A stretch of DNA of 64,000 nt from Paenibacillus terricola (GTDB taxonomy: Bacteria > Bacillota > Bacilli > Paenibacillales > Paenibacillaceae). Shown here piece by piece: positions 18,387 to 26,116 of this stretch. The stretch spans positions 620,001 through 684,000 of the forward strand of contig NZ_JACXZA010000003.1 in NCBI RefSeq assembly GCF_014779765.1, given 5' to 3'. How positions within the stretch are numbered: the stretch's first letter is position 1; each line of letters opens with the position of its first letter. The position numbers were made by a program, and so were the translations under genes. The notes under the pieces are model-generated. The model searched no databases and was not told the DNA's origin. It saw nothing but the letters and a program-made list of their open reading frames with translations.

Positions 18387-19064
18387 TTATGAATTGTTGT
18401 CGCTTAAGTAAGCCCTCGTCACGAGGTCGATTGCGGTTTCACGAGCTGCATCGCGCGGCACCGAGATATCAGGCATTAAGATGTTAGCGTTCATGGCCCA
18501 CCAGGTCAAAATATCGTTGATGCACTGCACATGGACGCGCGGGTAGTCCAGTTCCCTGATCTCGCCGGCTTCCATGTAGATCGTCAAGTTCTGCTCGAAT
18601 ACTTGGAAGAACTTATCCTTTAGCGGGAAGAAGGCAGCTGCCAACTCACGAAGAATACTCGCATTCGTCTCGATATTTCCGGTCGCAAGAAGGATGTCTG
18701 CACTCATATCGAAAATATCCGATACCATCTGCTTAAAGTGCTTAGTAATGGATCCGTTCGCATCTGTGATTCGCAGAACATCGTCGAAGATTCGGTCATT
18801 AAGCTTATCGCCAAGCTCATTCAAATGATTCATATCGGCCTCTTCAACCGGCAGCGCAATATCGGAGTCGAGATAGTCTTTATCCAATGACGCGCGGATG
18901 ACGAAGGTCAGGATGGCCTTTTTACTTGCAAACAGATTGTATATTGTGCCAGTTGCGATACCAGCTGCGGAAGCAATTTCAGATACTTTCGTATTCGCGT
19001 ATTGCTTGGTATTGAAAAGCCTGCCCGCATGAAAAAAGATGCTGCGAAGTCTAGCGTCTGCCAT
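18387..19064 (-). CDS. TetR-family transcriptional regulator
   Basis: Repressor-type regulator of the adjacent exporter. ATG 19064 is chosen because GAGGTG lies 5 bases upstream and because a longer GTG start at 19094 would put the operator inside the coding region. 225 residues: N-terminal helix-turn-helix (about 1-55, TKVSEIASAAGIATGTIYNLFASKKAIL) and a helical ligand-binding domain. Its promoter (19095-19123) carries a palindrome at the expected start site, and two similar palindromes precede the exporter genes, which points to autoregulation plus control of drug export. Ligand unknown. Confidence 0.88.
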   Translation of the reverse strand: MADARLRSIFFHAGRLFNTKQYANTKVSEIASAAGIATGTIYNLFASKKAILTFVIRASLDKDYLDSDIALPVEEADMNHLNELGDKLNDRIFDDVLRITDANGSITKHFKQMVSDIFDMSADILLATGNIETNASILRELAAAFFPLKDKFFQVFEQNLTIYMEAGEIRELDYPRVHVQCINDILTWWAMNANILMPDISVPRDAARETAIDLVTRAYLSDNNS

Positions 19065-19078
19065 GTCACACCTCGAAA

Positions 19079-19093
19079 TGAATGATTCATTCA
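19079..19093. promoter_or_regulatory. TetR operator 3 at its own promoter
   Basis: TGAATGATTCATTCA, 7-bp arms around a single T, directly downstream of the tetR -10 box. It is a shorter version of the 19-base palindromes before the exporter. Confidence 0.65.
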
Positions 19094-19094
19094 C

Positions 19095-19123
19095 ATTGTA
19101 TGCACGCAGTTACTTGTTGTCAA
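19095..19123 (-). promoter_or_regulatory. sigma-A promoter of tetR
   Basis: On the minus strand TTGACA, 17-base spacer, TACAAT: a near-consensus housekeeping promoter. The start site would fall inside the operator at 19079-19093. Confidence 0.8.
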
Positions 19124-19256
19124 TCCCATCCAGTAAAAACGTTTACGTCATAGAAAACTCTTATTCAATCTAAGCAAGGCTGTAAAATAATCAAGAAGGA
19201 ATCCCCGAAAGACTCGCGAATATTTGGACATAGTTCTAAGAAGAAGAGGAGAGTAA

Positions 19257-19318
19257 CCATGTATATCGAGGAACAGAAGAAGATCGTACCGTCCAGGGCT
19301 GACTCTAGCAATCCTTGA
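19257..19318 (+). pseudogene. stranded 5' fragment of a DUF4304-type gene
   Basis: 32 bases (19257-19288) are identical to 13981-14012, the start of the DUF4304 gene, including ATG and ten codons (MYIEEQKKIV). The frame continues for nine unrelated codons to a stop at 19316, giving 19 residues. A GGAG-type RBS precedes it in both copies. Best read as the remnant of a duplicated or recombined gene copy. It lies 53 bases before the AraC regulator. Confidence 0.6.
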
Positions 19319-19370
19319 TAGCTTCCAATCGTCGCCCCTGTCGGTATCAGATGATAGAGGAGAGTGACTA

Positions 19371-20168
19371 ATGAACCATATTTACTATGTCGAATGCGAT
19401 GCTGCGCACGCGAGCAACTTTTACTTTGATATTCCCCAAGGTCATAACTGCTGGCTCCTTGTCATCACCAAGACTCCCGCTCAATTCTGGGTCGATGGGG
19501 AGCTTAAGGAATACCCCGCTCATAGAGCCATTGTTTATCGTGCGCATCAGAAAATTTATTACAAGGCTTGTGCCGAGACATACGTTAATAACTGGATCCG
19601 TTTTTCATCCGACGAAGCCTATATTACCAAAACATCGCTTCCGTTCGGCATTCCATTCTCTATAGATGATCCTGACTACTGCCACAAGCTATTTGAGCTG
19701 TTGGTCATCGAGCACAACTTTAACAGAGACTACAAAAAAACATCAATCGATCATCTGCTCCGGATTATGTTTAACAAACTTCTGGAATCCTATTTCCATG
19801 ATGGTTTTACACCTCAATACTATAATTTATTAAAACTTCGCTCAGCCATTCAGAACAACCCCGGCGACCAATGGACCGTTCCCAATATGGCAGACTCTCT
19901 CGGAGTCAGCCCAGGTTATCTGCAGTCTATTTACAAAAAGACCTTCGGCATCTCCTGCATGGAAGATGTCATCAACAGCCGAATCCGGTTGGCCAAAGAA
20001 TATTTGTATTTGTTCCATGGCACCCAAAGCGTTGCCGAAATCGCCTTTCAATGCGGATATCATAATGTGGAACACTTCTGCCGGCAATTCAAACAAATAA
20101 CCGGCTATACACCCAGAGGATTCCAAATAAAAGACGATTTCGCAGCCGCTTCGGTCATCTCGTCATAG
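19371..20168 (+). CDS. AraC-family transcriptional regulator
   Basis: 265 residues: N-terminal sensor domain (about 1-150; cupin-like strands such as GHNCWLLVITKTPAQFWVDG) and C-terminal double helix-turn-helix (about 165-258; VPNMADSLGVSPGYLQSIYKKTFG and EIAFQCGYHNVEHFCRQFKQITGYTP). GAGGAGAGTGACTA precedes ATG 19371. It is convergent with the esterase/importer genes, and regulation of those genes is the simplest guess, not shown by any shared site. Confidence 0.88.
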   Translation: MNHIYYVECDAAHASNFYFDIPQGHNCWLLVITKTPAQFWVDGELKEYPAHRAIVYRAHQKIYYKACAETYVNNWIRFSSDEAYITKTSLPFGIPFSIDDPDYCHKLFELLVIEHNFNRDYKKTSIDHLLRIMFNKLLESYFHDGFTPQYYNLLKLRSAIQNNPGDQWTVPNMADSLGVSPGYLQSIYKKTFGISCMEDVINSRIRLAKEYLYLFHGTQSVAEIAFQCGYHNVEHFCRQFKQITGYTPRGFQIKDDFAAASVISS

Positions 20169-20176
20169 CAAACAAA

Positions 20177-20226
20177 GCCGACAAGCCATCCATATCTCAT
20201 AGATCGGCTTCATCCGGCTTGTCGGC
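20177..20226. terminator. bidirectional hairpin between araC and esterase genes
   Basis: GCCGACAAGCC at 20177-20187 and GGCTTGTCGGC at 20216-20226, a perfect 11-bp stem with a 28-base loop, between convergent stop codons. Confidence 0.65.
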
Positions 20227-20238
20227 CTATACGTACTT

Positions 20239-21765
20239 TTACAACGGGTTTTTCTTGAAATATTGCCCGATGATGAATTTCATAATATCGCTAGGCTGAT
20301 CTCTGATGAATTCAGCTTGATCCGCGAAGCGCATGCCGTATGGCGCCTTCGACGTATAGGGCTCCCACCGCGGCAAGTCGTCTCCCGTAGAATCTTTGCC
20401 GTTCGGATCTCCCGAGCGGATGAAGTTCGCCCAGTAATGGCACATCTGCCTTGCAAGATCGTAATGTTTGCCTATGAAAGGTCTCCAGCATTTGGCTAAG
20501 GTCTCGAAGAAGAACCAGAGATCCACCGAGTGGAACGTTCCTGGATTGTCCCATCCAGGAATCTCCGCATCGAAATTGTAATAGTACATCGGGAGGTTGA
20601 CGCCGGTATCCGTATTGACCTGCCCGGCGATCCGAATCGCGTATTCAATGCTGCTTACGGATGCTTGTCTCAAGACCTCATCGAAGTTTCCTGACGAGAA
20701 TCCGCAAAGTGCCAGAAAATCTTCGGCATCATCGCCGAACAGGTCGACTGCCAAGGTTTTGAACTCATCCGGCGTAGTAACCTGAGGGACATTGAAAAAC
20801 TCGGATGACGTATGGCCGAACATTACCGGTACCGGCCAGCGCTTGTTCTGAAGAAGCCGTTCGAACGGGTCGCCTACGTTGAACTTGTTATCGATAACGG
20901 TGCCCCAGAACGCTTTGGACGCCAGATACTTATCGCGGACGTAGACCGCATCAAGCTTACGGGCATCCGCAAGCGAGGATACGCCGAGAGATTCAAAGAA
21001 GCGAACGCCATCTTGTTCAGCTTCTTCCAAGGTGCGCAGAAACCTTGGCGTGCGGCCTCCTGGGTAGAGTCTCGTGATTAACCCGCTCTGAATGATCGCT
21101 CTTTGGAAGAGTCCTTCGTTCTGGGGCGAAGTGAGCTGGTTCATAACACTGCCGCCCCCTGCCGACTGCCCGCCGATGGTGATGTTGTCCGGATCGCCGC
21201 CGAAAGCCGCAATATTGCGTTTGACCCAGTTCGTAGCGAATTGTTGGTCGAGGTGACCGAAGTTCGCCGGAGCTTCCGGCGATTCCTCGGTAATCTCCGG
21301 ATGGCATAGAAATCCGAATACGTTCAGACGATAATTGATCGTCACCACGACAACGCCTCTTCGAGCAATGCGTTCGCCGTCGAACTCCATTTCCGCCGGA
21401 TGGCCTACCTGCAGCCCTCCCCCGAAATACCATACGAATACCGGCAGCTTCTCGTCGGAACGGTTTGCCGGGGTCCACACGTTAAGGTAGAGACAATCCT
21501 CGTCCATGGCAATATCCGGTTCCACAGCCCATTCTCGAGTGTAGATATTATTGACGTCGATTTCCTGTCTGACCTGCATGGAGACCGGCGCGAATTCGTA
21601 AGCTTTAAGAACGTCCTCCCACTCTCTCGCAGGCTGCGGAGCACGCCAACGGTTCTCGGCTACGGGCGGGGCAGCAAATGGAATCCCCTTGAAACTTGTG
21701 ATTCGGGGATCGGCTGCCGGCAGCCCTTGAACGACCCCGCCTTCAACTCTTACGACTCTAAGCAT
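20239..21765 (-). CDS. type-B carboxylesterase
   Basis: 508-residue alpha/beta-hydrolase that cleaves carboxyl esters (p-nitrobenzyl-esterase group). N-terminal signature GIPFAAPPV and EDCLYLNVWTP, oxyanion hole FGGG (about 114-117), nucleophile Ser201 in GGQSAGG, and the His region TFHSVDLWFFFE near residue 415. The usual GESAG around the serine is GQSAG here, as in some family members. No signal peptide, so cytoplasmic. AAGGAGG precedes ATG 21765. It follows the importer genes in the same direction but behind a terminator, so it may act on an imported acylated sugar or ester and is only partly co-transcribed. Confidence 0.9.
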   Translation of the reverse strand: MLRVVRVEGGVVQGLPAADPRITSFKGIPFAAPPVAENRWRAPQPAREWEDVLKAYEFAPVSMQVRQEIDVNNIYTREWAVEPDIAMDEDCLYLNVWTPANRSDEKLPVFVWYFGGGLQVGHPAEMEFDGERIARRGVVVVTINYRLNVFGFLCHPEITEESPEAPANFGHLDQQFATNWVKRNIAAFGGDPDNITIGGQSAGGGSVMNQLTSPQNEGLFQRAIIQSGLITRLYPGGRTPRFLRTLEEAEQDGVRFFESLGVSSLADARKLDAVYVRDKYLASKAFWGTVIDNKFNVGDPFERLLQNKRWPVPVMFGHTSSEFFNVPQVTTPDEFKTLAVDLFGDDAEDFLALCGFSSGNFDEVLRQASVSSIEYAIRIAGQVNTDTGVNLPMYYYNFDAEIPGWDNPGTFHSVDLWFFFETLAKCWRPFIGKHYDLARQMCHYWANFIRSGDPNGKDSTGDDLPRWEPYTSKAPYGMRFADQAEFIRDQPSDIMKFIIGQYFKKNPL

Positions 21766-21785
21766 ATTTGATTTCCTCCTTTAGT

Positions 21786-21826
21786 AAAAAGGCCGGGGAT
21801 ATATATGTTGATATATATCCCTGGCT
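21786..21826 (-). terminator. terminator between importer and esterase genes
   Basis: On the minus strand AGCCAGGGATATATAT, a 4-base loop, ATATATATCCCCGGCC, then TTTTTA, 25 bases after the solute-binding gene stop. Confidence 0.85.
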
Positions 21827-21850
21827 TAATAAGAAATAAAGAAATAAGAT

Positions 21851-23647
21851 TTACTTAGTGGCCGTTGCATCAGCACGCATTTTTACAATCTTCTGAGCCC
21901 TTTCCGTATCCACGGCAACGACATCATTCCAACCGAGACCTACTACATCTTTCTGCATCTTTGTCCACAGCTGGTCGAACTCGGCTTGATCTTTCGCGAA
22001 TACCATTTTCCAGGATGTGTTCTTCACATAGTCCGAGATTTGGCTTCGTTTGTTCTTAACGTCCGATGAATCGCTTCCAAGGCTTGTGTTAATGTTCGGC
22101 ACGATATCGATCATATTATTCTTCTGGTAGTAGTCCGTTGCATTCGTTGCGTTGAAGGCTTTCTGCCAATCCGTTTTCAGAGCCGTTTTGTTCGCTTCAA
22201 TGGTACTGCTCCAATAATTTGTGTTATAAAATTCCTTGGTGTCCGGATCTACGACAAAATCGCTCATGATCATGGTGTTAAGCTTGCTCTGTCCGTCCTG
22301 GTATCCGCCTCCGCCGTATTCATCTGGAACAGGCGTATTGTTCTGGAAGGCAGTCTGTCCGACTTCGGTAAGCTTAAACTTGCCATCTGTTGTCTTTTCA
22401 TAGTTAAAGCCTTCAAAACCAGCGGTATAGTAGCGCAGTCCTTCAGGTGAATTGAGCCAATCCAGGAATTCCATGATCCGATCGGGATCCTTCGCTTTTG
22501 ATCCAATCGCAAATACTCTTCCGCTGCCGTAATAAGCGTCGCTGTTCTGAATGATATGAGTATCCGCGATCGGAACCGAAACATTGCCGTCCCCGTTCTT
22601 GCCTCTCTCAATCGTATTGTAGAAGCCTGTCTGCCAAGAGTACCACAAGAGAAGAACCTGCTTGTTGGTCAGCTTCTCGGCTACTTTGTTCCAATCCTGG
22701 GTAGGAGAGTCGGGATCGACCAGCCCCTGTTGATTGGCGTCAAAAAAGAATTGAAGAATCTTCTTGTACATGCTGTTGTCGTCGATGAGCGGAACGATGT
22801 CGCCCTTCGCATTTAACTGAATGGTCGAAGTGCCATCCGGCTGTTGGTAACCATACCAACCGCTCAGCCAGCGCACGTTCTCCATGCCGCCTCCATCCCA
22901 ATCCTTCCACAGGGTGATCGGAACGATCGGCTTACCGTCCGGCGTCTTCGGATACTTCTCTTGCATTTGCTTCAAGACGTTCAGAAGGTCGTTCAGATTG
23001 TTGAGCTTGGGAGCCCCAACTCCCTTGTAATAATCCCAAGGCATGATCGGGCTCGAGTAAGGGAGCTCTTCCGAGAAGGTCGTAGGCGACGTATCGGCTT
23101 CGAACGTCGGCAAAGCGTATATCTTGCCTTCCGGATTGACTTTATCGAAGGCCGCGTTGAATGGCTTAAAATGTTTGTCCACGTACTGAGACAAGTACTT
23201 CGTATTTTTGAGCTGATCCGTGAGATCCATGACAAGACCGGCCGGAATCAGTTCTTCCAACTGGCTGTTATCGACGATCACAAGATCCCCCAGGTCGCCC
23301 GCTGCCGTTCTCGTCTTGTATAACTGATCGCCTGCCACTTGAGGAGCAAGTATGTTCAACGTGATATTGAATTTATCTTTGATAATCTTGCCATACCAAC
23401 CGGTCTGCTCTCCTTGGTAATTGGCCGCATTGTCGAATACGGTGATGGTAAGCGGCTTGCTATGATCGATCGTGCCGGTAGCTTGAGTTGCGCTTGTACT
23501 CGTACCTGTGTCAGACGACTTGTCGGATGAAGATGTATTGTCGGATCCGCTGCTGCACCCGGTCAATGCGACCGACACCACTAACAGACCAGCCAACGAT
23601 ACTAACACTGATTCCCTTGCGGATTTCTTGTTTTTACTCAAGTTCAT
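21851..23647 (-). CDS. Lpl-type extracellular substrate-binding lipoprotein
   Basis: Large sugar-binding lipoprotein of the LplA/YtcQ group, 598 residues from ATG 23647. Signal with lipobox VALTGC, Ser/Thr-rich linker, then a family-1 solute-binding fold (ITVFDNAANYQGEQTGWYG, LVIVDNSQLEELIPAGLVMDLTDQL, DRIMEFLDWLNSPEGLRYYTAGFEG). The G-rich RBS touches ATG 23647, while an in-frame TTG at 23641 has better spacing, so the true start may be two codons later. Third gene of the importer operon, 50 bases after the second permease. Substrate unknown; such systems import pectin or hemicellulose oligosaccharides. Confidence 0.9.
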   Translation of the reverse strand: MNLSKNKKSARESVLVSLAGLLVVSVALTGCSSGSDNTSSSDKSSDTGTSTSATQATGTIDHSKPLTITVFDNAANYQGEQTGWYGKIIKDKFNITLNILAPQVAGDQLYKTRTAAGDLGDLVIVDNSQLEELIPAGLVMDLTDQLKNTKYLSQYVDKHFKPFNAAFDKVNPEGKIYALPTFEADTSPTTFSEELPYSSPIMPWDYYKGVGAPKLNNLNDLLNVLKQMQEKYPKTPDGKPIVPITLWKDWDGGGMENVRWLSGWYGYQQPDGTSTIQLNAKGDIVPLIDDNSMYKKILQFFFDANQQGLVDPDSPTQDWNKVAEKLTNKQVLLLWYSWQTGFYNTIERGKNGDGNVSVPIADTHIIQNSDAYYGSGRVFAIGSKAKDPDRIMEFLDWLNSPEGLRYYTAGFEGFNYEKTTDGKFKLTEVGQTAFQNNTPVPDEYGGGGYQDGQSKLNTMIMSDFVVDPDTKEFYNTNYWSSTIEANKTALKTDWQKAFNATNATDYYQKNNMIDIVPNINTSLGSDSSDVKNKRSQISDYVKNTSWKMVFAKDQAEFDQLWTKMQKDVVGLGWNDVVAVDTERAQKIVKMRADATATK

Positions 23648-23697
23648 CCCCCACTTTTGTCAATGTTTTTTGGTCAAATGTATTATAATAGCGCAGG

Positions 23698-24666
23698 TCA
23701 ACCTTTGACGGCGCCGATCATAATCCCCTTAACGAAGAACCTCTGGAAGATCGGATAAACCAACAGGATGGGCGCCACGACGATAATGGTCACCGTCATT
23801 CGGATGGAAGTCGTCGTCTGCTTGGTCGTCAGACTGGCCATAGCCGTCGAGCCGGCGTTCTGAAGATTGACCATGGTCGATAATGAACTCGCCTGATTAA
23901 TGTAGTTGTATAGAATAAACTGCAAGCTGTAGAGCTTGCTGTCCGTCACCAACAGCAGCGTGTCCTGAAAAGAATTCCACTGGTCTACCGCGGCGAAGAT
24001 TGCGACCGTCGCCAATATGGGCTTGCTTATAGGCAGCATGATCCTGAAGAAGATGGTCATGACGCCGGCCCCGTCGATGCTGGCTGCCTGCTGCAGTTCC
24101 TTCGGCGTTGACTCCACGAACGTCTTGACCAGAATGATGAAGAAAGGCGCGACGATCGTCGGCAGAATATAAGCTAGAAAGTTGTTAGTCAGATGCAGCG
24201 ATCTCATGGTCAAATACCATGGAATAATCCCGGCACTGAAAAACATCGTAATAATCGTGTAGCGATACCAGAATTTCCGCCCCCACATATCCTCTTGGCT
24301 AAACATGAAGCCCAGGAATGCCGAAGCCCCTACCGTCAAAGAGGTTCCGATGACCGTTCTTCCTATCGACACTAGCGCCGCGTGCCCCAGCCCCGGGATC
24401 TTAAACACGTCGACGTAGTTCTGGAAATGGATATGCTTCGGAAAGAATACGACATCGCCTCTGGCGCTGATATCATTAGCGCTGATGGTGTTAATGATGA
24501 GCGAGTAAAAAGGATAGATGCAGACGAAAGCGAACAGGGAAAACAAGGTATAGATCACAACGGAAATCAACTTGTCCGTCGCGCTGACCTGATATCTCAC
24601 TTTTTTATCGAAGCGGCTTTGACGTACCTGTTCTTGTGACGTTAGATTGACTGTGCTGTCGCTCAT
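23698..24666 (-). CDS. ABC transporter permease (LplC/YtcP type)
   Basis: 322 residues, six predicted membrane segments after a 30-residue cytoplasmic start. EAA loop LQQAASIDGAGVMTIFFRIMLPIS and the C-terminal end GIMIGAVKG are typical. GGAGAGGGC precedes ATG 24666, which overlaps the upstream permease stop by 4 bases. It forms the channel with the product of that upstream gene (24663-25583). Confidence 0.92.
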   Translation of the reverse strand: MSDSTVNLTSQEQVRQSRFDKKVRYQVSATDKLISVVIYTLFSLFAFVCIYPFYSLIINTISANDISARGDVVFFPKHIHFQNYVDVFKIPGLGHAALVSIGRTVIGTSLTVGASAFLGFMFSQEDMWGRKFWYRYTIITMFFSAGIIPWYLTMRSLHLTNNFLAYILPTIVAPFFIILVKTFVESTPKELQQAASIDGAGVMTIFFRIMLPISKPILATVAIFAAVDQWNSFQDTLLLVTDSKLYSLQFILYNYINQASSLSTMVNLQNAGSTAMASLTTKQTTTSIRMTVTIIVVAPILLVYPIFQRFFVKGIMIGAVKG

Positions 24667-25583
24667 ACAATGCCCTCTCCTCTTAACAATTTGGATAGTC
24701 CGTTCACCGAGAAGAGAAGTACGACGCTAATCAAGCTCTTCAGCATGCTGATCGCGACGGACACCGAATAGCTGCCGCCACCCATGGCTAGGTTGTATAC
24801 GTACAGATCCAATGCCTGTATGCTGTCCTTATTAAAAGCATTCTGGAAGACGAAGTATTGCTCCAGGCCGTTATTTAAGAAGCTCGCGATTTGCAGCATC
24901 AGCAGCACGAAATACGTCGGCAGCATGCTTGGCAGGACAACATATCGAATGACCTGCATTCTTGTCGCGCCATCCACATGAGCTGCTTCATAAAGTGAAT
25001 CGTCGATTCCCATGATCGCCGCGATATACAGGATGGCTGACCACCCCAGCACTTTCCAAGTCGTCCACAACCACATCATCAGCCACACATGATGCGAGCT
25101 TTGAAGGGGTAATATCGGAGAATCAATACCTAATTGCCGCAAAAGACCATTGACGATGCCATCGCTGGAGAACATGGTGAACGCCAGCGAATAGACCAAT
25201 ACCCAGCTGATGAAGTTCGGAAGAGTCGTAACCGTCTGGATGAACTTGCGAAAACGGACAGCCTTGATCTCGGTCAGGAAGATTGCAAAAACCATGGGAA
25301 GCCAAGAGAAGAGAAGGTTTAAGCCGCTCAATCCGAACGTGTTCTTAATGATCTGCAGCAGTTGATCGACCTTCACCTGGTTCTCAACCAAGGAATGAAA
25401 CCACTGGAAACCGACAAATGGCGATTTCGATAACGGAATCGGCGGCGAATAGTCGAAGAAAGCATAGACCCATCCATATAACGGGTAGTAAGCAAAGATA
25501 GCGAGCAGAGCCATGAAGGGCAGTATATAGAGAAACTTCCTTATAGACATGCTTCTTATACCGTTTTTTTGTACGTGCATCAT
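24663..25583 (-). CDS. ABC transporter permease (LplB/YteP type)
   Basis: First gene of the importer operon, 306 residues from ATG 25583, the first of two adjacent ATGs, behind AGAGGAGTGAC. The frame stays open upstream, but that part has no RBS and covers promoter sequence. Six predicted membrane segments, with EAA loop YEAAHVDGATRMQVIRYVVLPSM. No ATPase gene is present, as usual for this class. Confidence 0.92.
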   Translation of the reverse strand: MMHVQKNGIRSMSIRKFLYILPFMALLAIFAYYPLYGWVYAFFDYSPPIPLSKSPFVGFQWFHSLVENQVKVDQLLQIIKNTFGLSGLNLLFSWLPMVFAIFLTEIKAVRFRKFIQTVTTLPNFISWVLVYSLAFTMFSSDGIVNGLLRQLGIDSPILPLQSSHHVWLMMWLWTTWKVLGWSAILYIAAIMGIDDSLYEAAHVDGATRMQVIRYVVLPSMLPTYFVLLMLQIASFLNNGLEQYFVFQNAFNKDSIQALDLYVYNLAMGGGSYSVSVAISMLKSLISVVLLFSVNGLSKLLRGEGIV

Positions 25584-25679
25584 GTCACTCCTCTTTGTTA
25601 TGGTGCTGTTCGTAAAATCCAACGGATCGTTCAAATAAATGAACTTTCCTAATATAAAGGGTAACAAAGCGCTTGATGA

Positions 25680-25693
25680 TGACAACGTTTTCA
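25680..25693. promoter_or_regulatory. cre-like site upstream of the Lpl-type importer
   Basis: TGACAACGTTTTCA matches the CcpA consensus TGNAANCGNNNNCA at all but one position, about 100 bases before the importer start. A second CG-centred palindrome, AAGCGCTT, lies just beside it. Catabolite repression of a sugar importer would be expected. Confidence 0.4.
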
Positions 25694-25764
25694 TGCGTGA
25701 ACTTATCATAGGACATCGACTTTTTCTAAACAATGACCGATCCTCATCGTTTATTGATCTATTC

Positions 25765-25842
25765 TCATCGCAGGTATTCGACGGCATATGTTTTCCCTGA
25801 TCCGCTGGCACCCGTTACAATAACAGGTAACCTATTCCCCAT
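25765..25842 (-). pseudogene. relic of a P-loop NTPase gene (5' end only)
   Basis: ATG 25842 with GGGGAGACGA upstream opens a 25-residue frame that contains an intact Walker A, GASGSGKT, then stops at 25765. The phrase PVIVTGASGSGKTYAVEYL is typical of the first 20 residues of small kinases or ATPases. No continuation is visible in the other frames, so it is a deletion relic rather than a frameshift. Confidence 0.4.
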
Positions 25843-25906
25843 TCGTCTCCCCTCATTTTTTGAACACGCCCATACAAGAGACATCTCTGCTTTCCTAACT
25901 AAAGAA

Positions 25907-25945
25907 AAATACTCCGTTCCCCTTTAGTAAGAGAACGGAGTATTT
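25907..25945 (-). terminator. strong hairpin downstream of the GH9 gene
   Basis: AAATACTCCGTTC and GAACGGAGTATTT, 13-bp perfect stem; on the minus strand followed by TTCTTTAG. It is 170 bases beyond the GH9 stop, so it may close that transcript or belong to the P-loop relic. Confidence 0.7.
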
Positions 25946-25987
25946 CTCAATGAATGTCTCGTCGAACCAATGCAGGTTGTTTCATAA

Positions 25988-26016
25988 CAAAGGACCGTCT
26001 ACCCGACGGCCCTTTG
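25988..26016 (-). terminator. second hairpin downstream of the GH9 gene
   Basis: CAAAGGACCGTC and GACGGCCCTTTG form a 12-bp stem with one mismatch about 100 bases after the GH9 stop codon. There is no long U tract. Confidence 0.5.
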
Positions 26017-26116
26017 AAGTAACGAATGGGTTTGGTGAAAACTGCTATTAATTTGATTGTTCGCCATTCGAACCGGCGTAGAATGTTAAGTAGTTCTCTA
26101 TCTGGCAGCTAGCAGG

